DNA of 64,000 nucleotides from Rhynchospora pubera (Eukaryota; Streptophyta; Magnoliopsida; Poales; Cyperaceae). Position numbers and translations under genes: made by a program. The notes beneath the pieces were generated by a model. That model was not told where the DNA came from. It made no database searches and saw nothing but the letters and a program-made list of their open reading frames with translations. Location: contig CM051459.1 of assembly GCA_028095005.1 (NCBI GenBank), positions 310,126,513 through 310,190,512 on the forward strand, in the 5' to 3' direction. Shown here one piece after another: positions 10,376-21,344 of this stretch (positions are counted from its first letter, which is position 1; each line of letters starts with the position of its first letter).

Positions 10376-13103
10376 TGTAACATTTGTACACTTTGAATTA
10401 TTTTTTTCTATTTTTAAAATATAAATGAATAAATATTTCTATAAATATATCATGCATGTTAAATAAATTCTTGCATAATGCATGCATATCATTTTCATTA
10501 GTATAATCATGTTATGAAAATATTTTCTGCACAAACCATGTCATCAATAGCATATTGGGTTCATTTTGGAATGCATCATACCTTTTACTTCCACCACTCT
10601 CTCTCTCCAACTTTAATTAATACAAACTCATCTATTTCTCTCTCTTTTCCTTCTCTCCCAACCGTACAAGCTCAAAGGAAATTGAAGAAAACCAAAACCC
10701 ATCTCCATTATTTTTTTTCCATTTCTTTCCAAATTCGGCCTACAAAAATCTATCTATAAAAAATTAGAAGAAAAATCTGAAAAATACGAGAAAAATGGAA
10801 AATGGATAGTAGAAGTCAAGAGATGAACATGCAAGTTATTTATTTTCAGTTTTAAGCCATATTTATGTAAGTTTTTTCTTTTTCTATTATTTATTTCGGT
10901 TTTAAAGTTTACATGGTTGGAAAATAGTAATTTATTGTTGAATCCTTAGTTATTGTGACAAATGACTAATGTCTAAAATATTTGCTGAATTTATCCAAAT
11001 TTGTTATGGGTTTTTGTCCAGGTGGTTATATTAAAGTATTTACAAACTAATTATTTGATTTGCATGATATTTAGAGGTCATGACAATTTACAAACCTTGC
11101 ATGCAACTAAAATGTAAGAACTAAAATTTATTTGAGTTAAGAAAATATTTATTTCGGATTTTTAAGCAAAAATGCTGATTTTGAATTGAAAAGTATGAAT
11201 ATTTCGATTTATTGATAATTTTTGAAGATTTTGGTTGTGCATGATAAAATTTTAGTGTTCTTATGGTAATATGTGCCATATATAGTTATTTCTACTAAAT
11301 TATGAAATTTTATTAAGTTTAGGGATTTATACGAAGATTTTGAGAATATTAATGTAAGTGATAACTTGTTGAAAATGCATTCTTGACTTTGTGTTGTTCA
11401 AATATTTAATCTTTTGGATGAATACTTCTTTTCTTTCTTTTAAAATCTGGCCTATTTGAAAAATATGTGAATTTTGAGGAAATTTTGCATAAATTAACAT
11501 TTTAGTAACTTGTATTTGTAAGTGCATAAAATTATAGCTTAGAAAATAAATTTGTGTGTTTAAATGGCTTGCATGCATATAGTACTTTATGACTAAAATT
11601 TGGACAGCAAGCAAATATTTAATTATTGGTGAAATTTGGCATAAAAAAAATAAAGTAGAATAATAAAAAAACTTAGTTATAATATGGTAACATTAGGGAA
11701 GTATTAGAATGTAATAATTCATAGTTTTACAAGTTAAATTGGAAGTTACAAAAGGAATTATTAAATTTATTAAATCTGAACTTTGAATGAAGATCGTGAA
11801 TTTTTAAAGAATAAATTTTGGATTTTGATTAACCTTAGACTTTGAGAGCGAGAAGACTAATACGTAGTTGCTGAGACGACTGAACCACGATAGATCGATA
11901 GCTCACGAGTTCCTTCTACTTTTGTCAGGTGCGGATTTCACATGAACCTTGATTTTCATTATTAGAAATTTAATACATGAACTGTGCATGTTGTTGTTTC
12001 TTGAATGCATTTATTTGAGTATGAAGTTGATCTTATATTTATATTATGGTTATCATATTACTATTTGAATATGGATTGTGAACATGTTGTATGGTATTTC
12101 GATTGATTGTTTGTGGATGATGCGCATGTGGATGTTATTATTACTTGTCCAAAGTATTAGATTGACAAGGTTTCGTCTGGGGCCGGTTAGCTACCGTGCT
12201 GCCAGATTGATGTGTAGTGTAGCGCTCTTGCACAGGGCCCAATATGCCCGAATCTAGACGGGGTATGGGTGGTTAAGTCTGTGTGACAAGTATGATCTTG
12301 TGTTGTATGTGATTATTTATGATTCTACATTTGATTGTGATAATATGATTATGTGTGACCCGTGTGGGTGTTGTAACCAGACCAATGATATTCTGCATTT
12401 GACTGGTTAGGATTGGTATAGGCCAACACAGACAGATGTGGTTTGCGATGAGACGGACGTGGGTTCTGGTGGGCCGTCCGTAGCTTGGTGAGTCATCTGT
12501 TCTGTGTCATACCAGACTTAGAACTTATTTAGGAAACCAATTGCACAACCGACTGTTGTTATCATTTTGTATGTTGTTTACCTTAATTGGTTGATTAGTC
12601 GGCTTATCGATTCTTATGGCATGTTTGAACTTTAATTACTATTATATTTATTTTCTCTATGTGTATCTTAATTCTAAATGTGAAAGTTAATGTTCATGTG
12701 ACTGGAACTAAAAACCGCACTGAGAAATTTATTTCTCACTCTCTGCTTTTGCTTTGTTTCCACGGTGGTTGTGGGTTCCAGGTAGTGAAGTGACGAAAGC
12801 GAGAAGTGCTATATGAAGAAAATTCATCAGCTGGTTTGCCATCTAGGGTTGAAAATTTTGGTTAAATGCTAGATGGAGTAAAGTGTTGTTATAATTAAAC
12901 ACCATTCACTTTACTTCAAATAGTATCCGATTTGATTTGAAGGAATATTATTTGGGTTAATTTATATGTATTATTTTATAAATGTTATGATGCCAATGTT
13001 TGTAATTATGTTGTTGGTTTGTATATTTGCTTTTACCGTTTTGTGCTTATTTTTCATAAAATATGCACGGCGGGCTGTGCCACCTCTAGTTTGGGGTGTT
13101 ACA
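10376..13103 (+). mobile_element. Solo LTR, 2,728 bp, with 5-bp target duplication
   Basis: The tract begins TGTAACA and ends TGTTACA, a perfect 7-bp short inverted repeat with the TG...CA ends of LTRs. It is flanked by ATTAT at 10371-10375 and again at 13104-13108, a 5-bp target duplication as made by retroviral-type integrases. No gag-pol coding sequence, primer-binding site or second LTR is inside, so this is a solo LTR left by recombination. Its 3' third is GC-richer (12.1-12.8 kb), and the terminal TGTTACA resembles large Ty3/gypsy chromovirus LTRs; that assignment is inference. An open frame at 10.5 kb in its CT-rich leader has no recognisable product. Confidence 0.78.
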
Positions 13104-13540
13104 ATTATTACGTAATATATTTTTAGCGGCACTTAAGTTGTTCTAACTAATTAATTACGAATGGATCCCTAGCTCTCTTTTTTTTTCCAGAAAAAAAAAG
13201 CTTATATATTCCCGTACTCTATAGGCAAATGTTCCCTATTAATTCGCCCAAGCAAGCGAGATAGAGGGGGCAGACAGAGAGAATAAGAATAATATTGAAG
13301 AAAACACATCACCATCCCAACCCATAAACAGAGAGATAGAAGTAACAAATCACGAAATTACCTTTATGCAAGAACAATAAAATAAAATTATGTTCTTAAA
13401 ATGAAAGATAGTACAAATAAATGTACAGCGACATTGATTGTAAAAATATCGTAATATGAGTAATTGAAAGAATTACATATTGGTTAATTATCAATGTATT
13501 TATTAAAATTTTACTTCAACTATATTAAATATAATAAAAT

Positions 13541-13933
13541 TTTGAGAAATATTTGTGTCCAATATATAGGACGAATAGGTCCGTCCAATATGATCGTTTT
13601 CACGTTTTAAGATTTCTAATGACCGATCCGAGTTCAATATATTCTCACTACAAAAAAACTTACAAGAAACCAATTTTTACATTTTTCGAAATTTTTTACT
13701 ATTTTTTTGGTATTTTTTAAAATTCATGATATAAACATTATGGATCGTCTAATAACAACGATTTTTTAAATACCAAAAAAAATATTAAAAATTTTCGAAA
13801 AAATATAAAAATTGATTTCTTATAAGTTTCAATATAGAGAACATATCAGTTATTTAAAAATTAAAAACATGAAAACTATCGTATTGGACGGACCTCATTC
13901 GTCTAATATATTGGACTCTAGCATTTCTCAAAA
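13541..13933. mobile_element. ~390-bp inverted-repeat (hairpin) MITE
   Basis: The left arm reads TTTGAGAAAT...GTCCAATATAT, GACGAAT and GGTCCGTCCAATATGAT; the right arm repeats these in inverse order to ATTTCTCAAA. The centre is also largely self-complementary ('ttttttaaa', 'ggtattttt'/'aaatacc'). No coding capacity. Related outer motifs (GAG-AAT-CTAGAGTC) occur in the element at 47.97 kb. Confidence 0.7.
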
Positions 13934-14219
13934 ATATTAGACATAATTAATATTTTTTAACAGGTAATATCGATCGAATCTTGATTCCTAAATCACGTGC
14001 AACTTCTAAAGATAGCATATTACGGCACACTGCTCTTTTCCTCATAATAGGCAAGCCTAACCGAAATTGTTAGCTTATCTATCCCATAAGCAAGTTATTA
14101 AGTTAATATGGTTTTTTTCTAACAACAAATGGTGAAACAAAACGGAGTTCGGTATCAATCTGAATAACCCACAGGCCACAGGCTACATTAGGAGGCCTGG
14201 CAACGGCACATGCCCACGT

Positions 14220-14475
14220 GGTTCTTTTTCGTATAACCAAAACGGAACGGCAAACGGCATTAATTTTTATATCGTTTCAATAACGAAATGGCAAACGGAA
14301 TGAGGAATCGTGCCATTTTGAACCGTTTCACCTCTTTTCAAACCGTTTTATATGTTGTTTCTGAAGTGAAATGGTTAACGAATTAAAATTTTGTACCGTT
14401 TCAAAAATAAAACGGTTAACGGAATGAGATATGGTATCATTTTTCTTGACGGAACGGTAAACAGCACATGGTGTT
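14220..14475. repeat. Degenerate AACGG/CCGTTT-rich interspersed repeat
   Basis: Short units such as 'aaacggaatgag', 'aacggttaacgg' and 'ccgtttca' recur irregularly in both orientations. A related composition is found at 60.86-61.15 kb and briefly at 43.48-43.53 kb. Nature unknown. Confidence 0.45.
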
Positions 14476-14583
14476 ACGTGCTTTTTTGAACGCGTGAGAC
14501 AGGCATAGCCAGAGTTACGGGAAAACACAGAGCAGCCCAAAGTGCGGTGCTAATGGCATTATTATCCTAAAAAGTTACAAAAA

Positions 14584-14654
14584 GCACCAGTGGTCTAGTG
14601 GTAGAATAGTACCCTGCCACGGTACAGACCCGGGTTCGATTCCCGGCTGGTGCA
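14584..14654 (+). tRNA. trnG-GCC: tRNA-Gly (anticodon GCC)
   Basis: 71 nt, the usual length for plant nuclear tRNA-Gly. The acceptor stem GCACCAG pairs with CTGGTGC, followed by discriminator A. The anticodon GCC is at 14616-14618 in an ACCCTGCCACGGT loop/stem context; the B box GGTTCGATTCC and the T stem are intact. No intron and no encoded CCA, as expected for a nuclear gene. Confidence 0.97.
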
Positions 14655-16109
14655 TTGCATTTTATTTCCTTCCTTTTTGGTTCGAACGATGCTTTTTCCC
14701 ATTTCACATTTCCTTTCTTTTTTAATTTCCTCTCTAGCTGACACATAATGGGCTTTTCCACTTTTCTAAACAGGCAAATTAACATACGGATTTTAATGTA
14801 TAAAACTTTGTTACAGAAATTGGGAGGTTGACTTTCATTATTATCTTAGAAACGAAAGAAACTAATAATGTAGAACAACAATGTTCACCAAAATTTTGAT
14901 ATCGGCAGGCCGTTGGCAATCTCATTGATTGCAACATTAGCATTCTCCTGGAACCCCAATTTTAATGCTTTCAGACTCTAAAAAGAATTAGACATCACAA
15001 AATTTCTCTCATATTCACAGCTTTCATCATAAAGTTACAATAACTAGTATCTTATAAGGCTTTCTTTTCCAGAGTAATACTTATTTTGTATATATTTTAT
15101 GAATCCAACCTCTGATTTTAGAGATGTCAATCTCCAAGAAAACTAAATTTTATTAGCTTGCTATATTCACATAAATAATTTAAGAATATTTTTTTTATCA
15201 TTTTTTCAGTTCGATAAGTAACTGGATCTTTAATTTATAGAATAACTAAGTGGAAAGCTAACCGTCTATTATGAATTATGATCATCTCTAATTAAACCTG
15301 CTCAATGTTTCTGTCAATTAACACCTCAGGCAAGAAAAACAAAAAAGATTAATTAATTACCTGATTTAAGATCCACTTCTGAAATAAAATAGCTGCTGAT
15401 TTAACTTTCAATATTTTGTTATTTCGTTCAGATACTTAAATCTCCAGTTCTTTATAAACATATTGTTGTACTTAAGACTTACGAAAATATATATAAACGA
15501 GATTTAAATTTCATCTTTTTCTGTTTCTAATTTTATCAATCATCAAATAGGACAATTTTCGCAAAATTGTAGCAAATCATCAAACTGGGAATAAATAGAG
15601 ATAAAATTTATTTTGAATAATATACTTATCGTACAATCAATCTAATTTTGATTTGGTTTGCAGCCCTAACTGAAATTTTTGTTTTCTTTCCGTAATCAAA
15701 TTATAAGTTGACATGGTTTTCAACGATAAAAAAAGGTACAAGAAAAGGTGGGGGAATAGTCGAATAGAATTCAGATCGTAATTACTAGCATATGCATATT
15801 ATATTGCCTGAACTATAACTCCAAATCATCAAAAAAAAAAAAAACTATAATTCCACAATCAGCATATCCAGTCCATGATACATTTCCACTAGTATGACCA
15901 AACTAAGAGAAGGGGAACTTTTGAAGACTCTTGTAATTAATAATATAATCATTCCATGACGAACATCAACACAAATTTAAATAAACCCATGCATAGATAG
16001 GATTATCCTAAGTTCTCTAACACTGTGTATCATCAGTGTATGTATTAGAAAGCAACGAACCCTTTAGCACAACTTATACGATTATGAAAAATACTTGTAT
16101 AAAAAAAAC
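14655..16109. other. AT-rich intergenic DNA
   Basis: Nothing recognisable; includes a 14-base oligo-A around 15832-15845 and no long open frames. Confidence 0.55.
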
Positions 16110-17588
16110 CTAGTTATAATAAGCAAACACACCCACAAAATTAACAATCGCTAGCTCAATACTTGGTGCAATCAGCCGGGGCAAAGGAGATTTTCCTTGC
16201 AGCCAAATCAAACCCGATGTGAAAGTTCTGTTGAGCAATGTTTCCAAGAATCGACAAATTATCACTAGAAATATTATTATTGATGCCATGGCGAGACATG
16301 TGACTTTGTCATTTATCTTTCTGAAAGCATTGTATGGTTTGAGAGTTACAATTGCCTTGCCAAGCTGCAGAGTAATATCTGGGTATAGGAAATCTGGTTC
16401 AGCATTGCTCTCATCGAAACATAAAGGGAAAACCTTCTCACTGTCTTCAACCTGCGGTAGACGAATGGTTTTTACTAGAAGTTCCATTAAAGATTCAAGA
16501 ACTGTCGAGTCGAGGTAGGTGAGAGTTGTGCCAGAATCTACAATCATGTATGACCTATTGATGGGACCCAAGGTGCTATTTTTGCCGACTGTTATACTGT
16601 CAAGCGTTACTGTGTAAAATGTTTCTCTGTCAATATCTACCATTGTAGTTGTCTCCACATCATCACCGGAGATGATTGCGTCAGATCCAAAGCTAAGTCG
16701 ACTTGTTGTTATGTTGGTTGAATCATAGGGAACCAAGCAGTATGAAAATCGGTGCTCTATGGATGAACCTAGTTGCGACACAAGAGATAAAGGCCCTGCC
16801 CCTAGCCCAATTAAACCGGCAGTTTGGCGTTCAAATGTGCCATTTGCCACATGCGAGCAACCAACAGTTACCATTGGAAACTCCACATCGTTGCCATCAG
16901 TTGTATTAAAAGCAACAGTTTCTTGGGCAAGGTTGCCGATTGTCTGTGATCCATCAAAGTACCTATATTGATAGAAGCATTTTGAAGGAGATGTCGAGTT
17001 ATCACACTGAGTAAAAGGCAGTTGGTTGCATTTCTCAGTGCCGCACGGGATGTTAGCATAGGAGGAGGAAGTGGCTGGGTTGAAAAGTGGGGCATCCTGC
17101 TTGTAGCAATCTGAGCAAGGTTCGCATGTAACCCAGATAAGGTCGCTTCCTGTGTCAGCTATAGCAATGATCTCTCTGGTCGGTGTGCCAAGATGTATTG
17201 ATACGAGGTAATCAAAGGAGTTGGCAATGACATATGTCTCAATTGGGGCGTTTGGAGGAGCAGAAGATGGAGACGTAAATGGAGAATCAGAAGGAGAAAC
17301 CAGTGCATGTGAAAATGGTGAGTCAGCTGGAAGCATGGAGTACTTTGTATTTGTAGTGCTTGACATGCCACCGTGGAGTTGGGAGAAAAAGATGCGGCGC
17401 AAGGCTGCCGCACGTGCGTGTGAGCGCTGCGCTTCAGCTTGGATACGGTCAGACAGGGAGAATGTGGGGTTATAGAAGGGAGATTTGGGGTGGTCGCGGT
17501 GGATTAGCTCGACTGAGAAACCGACAGCGCTAGCTAGAACAGTAAGTGAAACGATTGATAGGAATGGGAAGAGAGTTGTTGAAGCCAT
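16110..17588 (-). CDS. CDR1/nepenthesin-like aspartic protease, C-terminus frameshifted
   Basis: A1-family pepsin-like protease of the plant CDR1 type, normally secreted to the apoplast. I place the start at MASTTLFPF (17588), where a hydrophobic signal peptide follows; an in-frame ATG 45 codons upstream would bury it. The pro-region contains ELIHRDHPKSPFYNP. Catalytic motifs are DTGS at 145-148 and DSGT at 351-354; the cysteine-rich nepenthesin insert lies near 155-205. Up to CLAMASI (~437) it is normal; then the frame slips at an AAT repeat (16271-16280). The proper ending SILGNIAQQN...FAPADCTKY is present in the neighbouring frame and stops at TGA 16156-16158; the current frame instead continues to 16110 with an unrelated hydrophobic tail. 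A one-base deletion or a sequence error in the repeat explains this. No intron is seen. Confidence 0.88.
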   Translation of the reverse strand: MASTTLFPFLSIVSLTVLASAVGFSVELIHRDHPKSPFYNPTFSLSDRIQAEAQRSHARAAALRRIFFSQLHGGMSSTTNTKYSMLPADSPFSHALVSPSDSPFTSPSSAPPNAPIETYVIANSFDYLVSIHLGTPTREIIAIADTGSDLIWVTCEPCSDCYKQDAPLFNPATSSSYANIPCGTEKCNQLPFTQCDNSTSPSKCFYQYRYFDGSQTIGNLAQETVAFNTTDGNDVEFPMVTVGCSHVANGTFERQTAGLIGLGAGPLSLVSQLGSSIEHRFSYCLVPYDSTNITTSRLSFGSDAIISGDDVETTTMVDIDRETFYTVTLDSITVGKNSTLGPINRSYMIVDSGTTLTYLDSTVLESLMELLVKTIRLPQVEDSEKVFPLCFDESNAEPDFLYPDITLQLGKAIVTLKPYNAFRKINDKVTCLAMASIIIFLVIICRFLETLLNRTFTSGLIWLQGKSPLPRLIAPSIELAIVNFVGVFAYYN

Positions 17589-17725
17589 TGGTGTGTGTTG
17601 CGTTTCAAACTGAAGCGCTATTAGTTGAGCAGAGGGATTAAGTATTAATTTCAGATGCTGAGATGCTGGCCTAATAAAGTCTTTTAATTTGTTCTGCGCG
17701 CTTAGCTCGTTTTCCGTTTTCAATT

Positions 17726-18010
17726 TTTTTTATGCCACTACAAAAATGTAAAATTCGTGATATGCCATCACTATATGAGTAATTATTTTTATGCCACTAT
17801 AAAATAATAAGAATTAGTTTTATGCCATCCATTAACTAAAATTACCATCGTACCCTTTTGAATATGCCACTATAAAATATTAAATTTCGAAATATGCCAT
17901 CACAATTAAAGTAATCGATTTTATACCACTACAAAATAGAAAAAAAAAATTTATGCCACTATAAAATAATAAAAATCAACTTTATGCCAGTTTTTCCATA
18001 AAAATTTATT
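17726..18010. repeat. Degenerate 'TTTATGCCACTATAAAATAATAA' type repeat, left arm
   Basis: Several imperfect units of 'atgccactataaaata' and 'atatgccatcac' follow each other upstream of the protease gene. The inverse motif ('atggcataaaacgaatt', 'ggtggtata', 'gggtatttt') recurs at about 19320-19530, giving loosely inverted flanks around 18.0-19.3 kb. Confidence 0.55.
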
Positions 18011-18621
18011 CTACAATGTAGAAATCTCAAAACATGCGTAATATATATAGTGGCTTCCTGTGGACGACAAACGTCAATGTTGTGAGTTAATATGCAATGA
18101 TGTGCTTGGACATTTTTCACTAGTAAAGTTACCTAATCTTTCTAATAGATCAGCCATGTTTGTGTGCTAATTATAACAGATTGTCTCCAAACATTACTCT
18201 TGAATGAAATAAAATAAACGTCTAATGTGACTCTGATTAGTCAAATGCAAATGACAATTATAAAGTACCTCATAAGAAATGAGCAGAGTGGGACGGCTTA
18301 ATAAAGCCAGAGTACAATTTCTGTTGCTATATTGAGAACAATAATGCCACTTTTTTAAATAAACAAAATTAGAGTAAAAAGTATGAAAAAGCAATAAATA
18401 TGAGATGCACAAAGCATCAGTGCTCAGAATGTCAGAAAAGCTTCCCTTAGTAAATAAACCAAATTAAGAAGTATTGCATTTGTTCTAAATTAATGATAAA
18501 CTATATTAATTCACCACTAAAGAAAAAATGAAATAAAAACATAATATTTGAATATCACTTTAGAACTCTCTATGTTCTAAAATAAATAATCAACACTGTA
18601 TATTCTTTGAGCCCTACATTA

Positions 18622-19188
18622 TCATTGGACCGTCACTACAGTTGGATTGTTGCCTTGCATTACTGATCTTGGAGGCCTTGGCCTTGATGTAGTTGTCGAT
18701 TTCCTACAATAAAATTGTACAAATAGTTGAATGAAAAAAAATTAAATATAAGTAAGAAGCAGTTGGTACAGCTGTAGAGAATTCCATTGCATACCAATTT
18801 TACCAAATAAAAAAATCATATGATATCTTATGTTTGTAAATTAGCCTTAATCCGTAATCCGAAGCTATTTTAGTCAGGCAACATTAAAGGTGCCAAGAAT
18901 GCCATGGGTATCGACAATCGAGGTATCAAGCCATTAGTGATTCATATATTTTTGGCTTAATACATAATTATACACACATTTCTCTGATATGGTACATTTT
19001 TTAATCAAATTAATCATAGTCAGAGCCAATATTCTGAATTGATGGTTTCTCTAACAACAGTACCTAACCTATGCGGCCAATCTACCCCAACTTAACCAAT
19101 TGATGGTAAAAGAAAATTTTAGGATTCACCTTGCCATGGAGTTCGAGATTAAGAGGAGATGGACGAACGACAAGAAACGACGGGACAT
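18622..19188 (-). CDS. Possible 46-aa two-exon ORF inside an inverted-repeat tract
   Basis: Exon 1 19188-19130 (MSRRFLSFVHLLLISNSMA) ends at a GTGAATCC donor. Exon 2 18703-18622 follows TTTTATTGTAG and ends TGA; together they encode 46 residues with a basic, proline-containing second half. In another frame exon 2 reads EIDNYIKAKASKISNARQ, which looks more protein-like and suggests a captured piece of another gene. Both GC-rich exons stand out from AT-rich flanks bounded by the inverted repeats at 17.7 and 19.4 kb. I do not recognise the product, and coding status is uncertain. Confidence 0.25.
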
Positions 19189-19319
19189 CAGTAGGGTTTA
19201 GGTGCGGCCGGCAAACAACGACTCCACGACCAGGGATAATCTTCGCGAATCACCCCCTTCTACACCTGTAGGGAGGCGATGTTTTATCCCCTTTCCGTAG
19301 GTTTCATATAACCCAATTA

Positions 19320-19540
19320 ATCAATTTAGTAATAAGGGTATTTTGGGGTTATTTAAATTTACTAACAAATTTTAAAATGACTAATATAGAAGTTATTATA
19401 ATTTGGAAAGAATTAGTGGTATAAAATAAATTTTGTCAATTACATGGTGGTATATTTATAATTAGTCATCTAAGGATGGCAAATTAGAAATTGATAAGTT
19501 TGATAATGGCATAAAACGAATTCTCTCTTTCTATTTTTAG
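19320..19540. repeat. Right arm of the 'ATGCCA' inverted repeat tract
   Basis: Contains 'tggtataaaataaatttt', 'acatggtggtata' and 'aatggcataaaacg', the inverse of the units at 17.73-18.01 kb. Matching is loose, so ends cannot be fixed. Confidence 0.5.
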
Positions 19541-20271
19541 TTATCTTCTGTTGATGAGCATTGATTAGTTATCTTCCGTTTTCTAGTAATCAATAATATA
19601 TTATATATTCAAAACCAAGAATATGAACAAACTAAATGGTTGTATTTATATCGGCATATATAATATCATTAAATACGCCATCACTCCAAGAGCATAAAAC
19701 TCGCAAACGGAAAAGGTGATTTAACCCTCTTTCTTCGACATATACAAGATCTGTTCCTGTTGTATAGTAAGTTACTCCTCGTAGAGCTCACTTGGTAATA
19801 CAAGGTTCCAATGGCGCATATGCCGCAAGCCCGCAATAACCAAATAGTAAACAAACAAAGGTCGGACAAATTTCACGTACTGGCAAGCAAAAATTATTCA
19901 GCTTAAAATCATACAGATCTCTCATAAACTAATTAGTCATTTTCATATCTTTTAATTCCTCTTTGACATGTAGATTTTAAATAAGACGTTAACTTAATAT
20001 GTTAAATGTTGTTACTTTAAATGATACAATGTGTTTTTTTTTTGTAAACTATTATTTTAGTATAATGAATTAATGAAATATCATTATAAGCACTAGTATT
20101 TTGTTAGAGAGAAATATCTATAGTAAGTTTCCAAAAAGATAGTCTGTTGGTTGTAAACAATCTTGTTACTGATAGAAATGTTTATCAATTTTCCATATAT
20201 AATATAATATAAGTAACAAGAGGCACAAATAAAACAATGAAGAGAACTTACAGAGAAAAATTTGAATAAAA

Positions 20272-20333
20272 GCACCAGTGGTCTAGTGGTAGAATAGTAC
20301 CTTGCTACGGTAGAGACCCGGGTTCGAAGTGCA
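20272..20333 (+). pseudogene. Broken tRNA-Gly copy with GCT in the anticodon place
   Basis: Starts GCACCAGTGGTCTAGTGGTA exactly like the gene at 14584, but the 3' half of the T arm is deleted (GGTTCGAA goes straight to GTGCA) and the anticodon triplet is GCT. The T stem cannot form, so it should not be functional. Confidence 0.88.
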
Positions 20334-20352
20334 TCTTTTTTTGTCCCCAACA

Positions 20353-20366
20353 CCCCCCCCCCCCCC
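20353..20366. repeat. Poly-C homopolymer run
   Basis: Fourteen consecutive C just 3' of the pseudo-tRNA. A similar C run is at about 56633-56650. Confidence 0.85.
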
Positions 20367-20671
20367 AAATTCAAGTATGTTGAAAGTTCGTTCTATTCAA
20401 ATTTTTTTTTAAAGTAGATACTTAAAGTGGGAATATTTCACCTCATTTTTTTTTTGTATTAGCAGGAAGTTGGTAACACCATTAATCGCAAAAATCTTAT
20501 TTATAATAAAGTTACAAAAATTATAATTTTTTTATTCAAATATTGTTTTTTATTAACCACATCTAAGAAAATTAAACTTCACATGTTTTATTCACATAGA
20601 TAGTTTCTTGAATGAAGTAAAAGAATAATAATAAACTGCGATTATATTTCAATTTTCAATATTCTAACTGC

Positions 20672-20791
20672 AGATCCGAACCGTTCAATGTGTTCTTCAT
20701 ATTTAAATCTCATTGCAGACCAAATTTGACATTTTTTTAAAAAAAATTAAGTCTTTTTTAGTATGATGAAAACACATTGAATGGTTCGGAT
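20672..20791. repeat. Small inverted-repeat remnant
   Basis: GATCCGAACCGTTCAATGTG at left is mirrored by CACATTGAATGGTTCGGAT at right (ends approximate). The inside ('tcttcatatttaaatctcat', 'gaccaaattt') resembles the left half of the hairpin element at 27.03 kb, so this may be a deletion derivative. Confidence 0.65.
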
Positions 20792-21171
20792 TAACTATTA
20801 AAATTTCGATAATTGAGATTTAATTGCAACTGACAAGCCCATCCATCAATCATAACTGATTTTAGTCTACCTCTTAATTAAATATGATGAAAAGATTGGT
20901 AAGTCCTGAAATTATTATTGTTATTATTGAGTCAAAACATTGTTTGTCAAATTTATTTTCCTGTCGCTGTTATAGTCATTCGCTTATTAATAACGAAGAT
21001 CAGAAATTATCAGAATCATTCTCAGAGAAACTTAAACTAAAAAATAATAACGACAGAAATTTAGAAAGTAAAAATCAGAAGTCCGAACAAATAAATCGAA
21101 AACACAATTTTAGAAGTAGATAATATTTTATTTAGGATCAGAAAGTCTGAAATCAAGCCCGAGCATATGTT

Positions 21172-21331
21172 GAGAACCAGCTCTTGATCTAGTAGCAAAG
21201 AGCAATGCACCTTGACTCCTTTAGTGAAAGATGATAGGTTCGAAACCCGGTTGGGGGGTCTTTCATAGACATTTAATTTAAAAATAAGTTGGGTGACTTA
21301 GACCTCCAATTTATCTTAAAAAAAAAAAAGT
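21172..21331 (+). mobile_element. tRNA-derived SINE with 13-bp target duplication
   Basis: The head has pol III promoter boxes: an A-box-like TCTAGTAGCAAAGAGC and a B box GGTTCGAAACC. It ends in an oligo-A tail. Flanks carry CCGAGCATATGTT at 21159-21171 and 21332-21344, a target duplication typical of LINE-mobilised insertion. A second copy is at 52.0 kb. Confidence 0.88.
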
Positions 21332-21344
21332 CCGAGCATATGTT

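Noticed and set aside
10514..10759. 81-codon ORF in the plus strand
   Set aside because: It lies in the CT-rich part of the solo LTR and has no recognisable protein features.
17159..17475. Open frames in both orientations over the protease gene
   Set aside because: Shadow frames of the GC-richer protease coding sequence.
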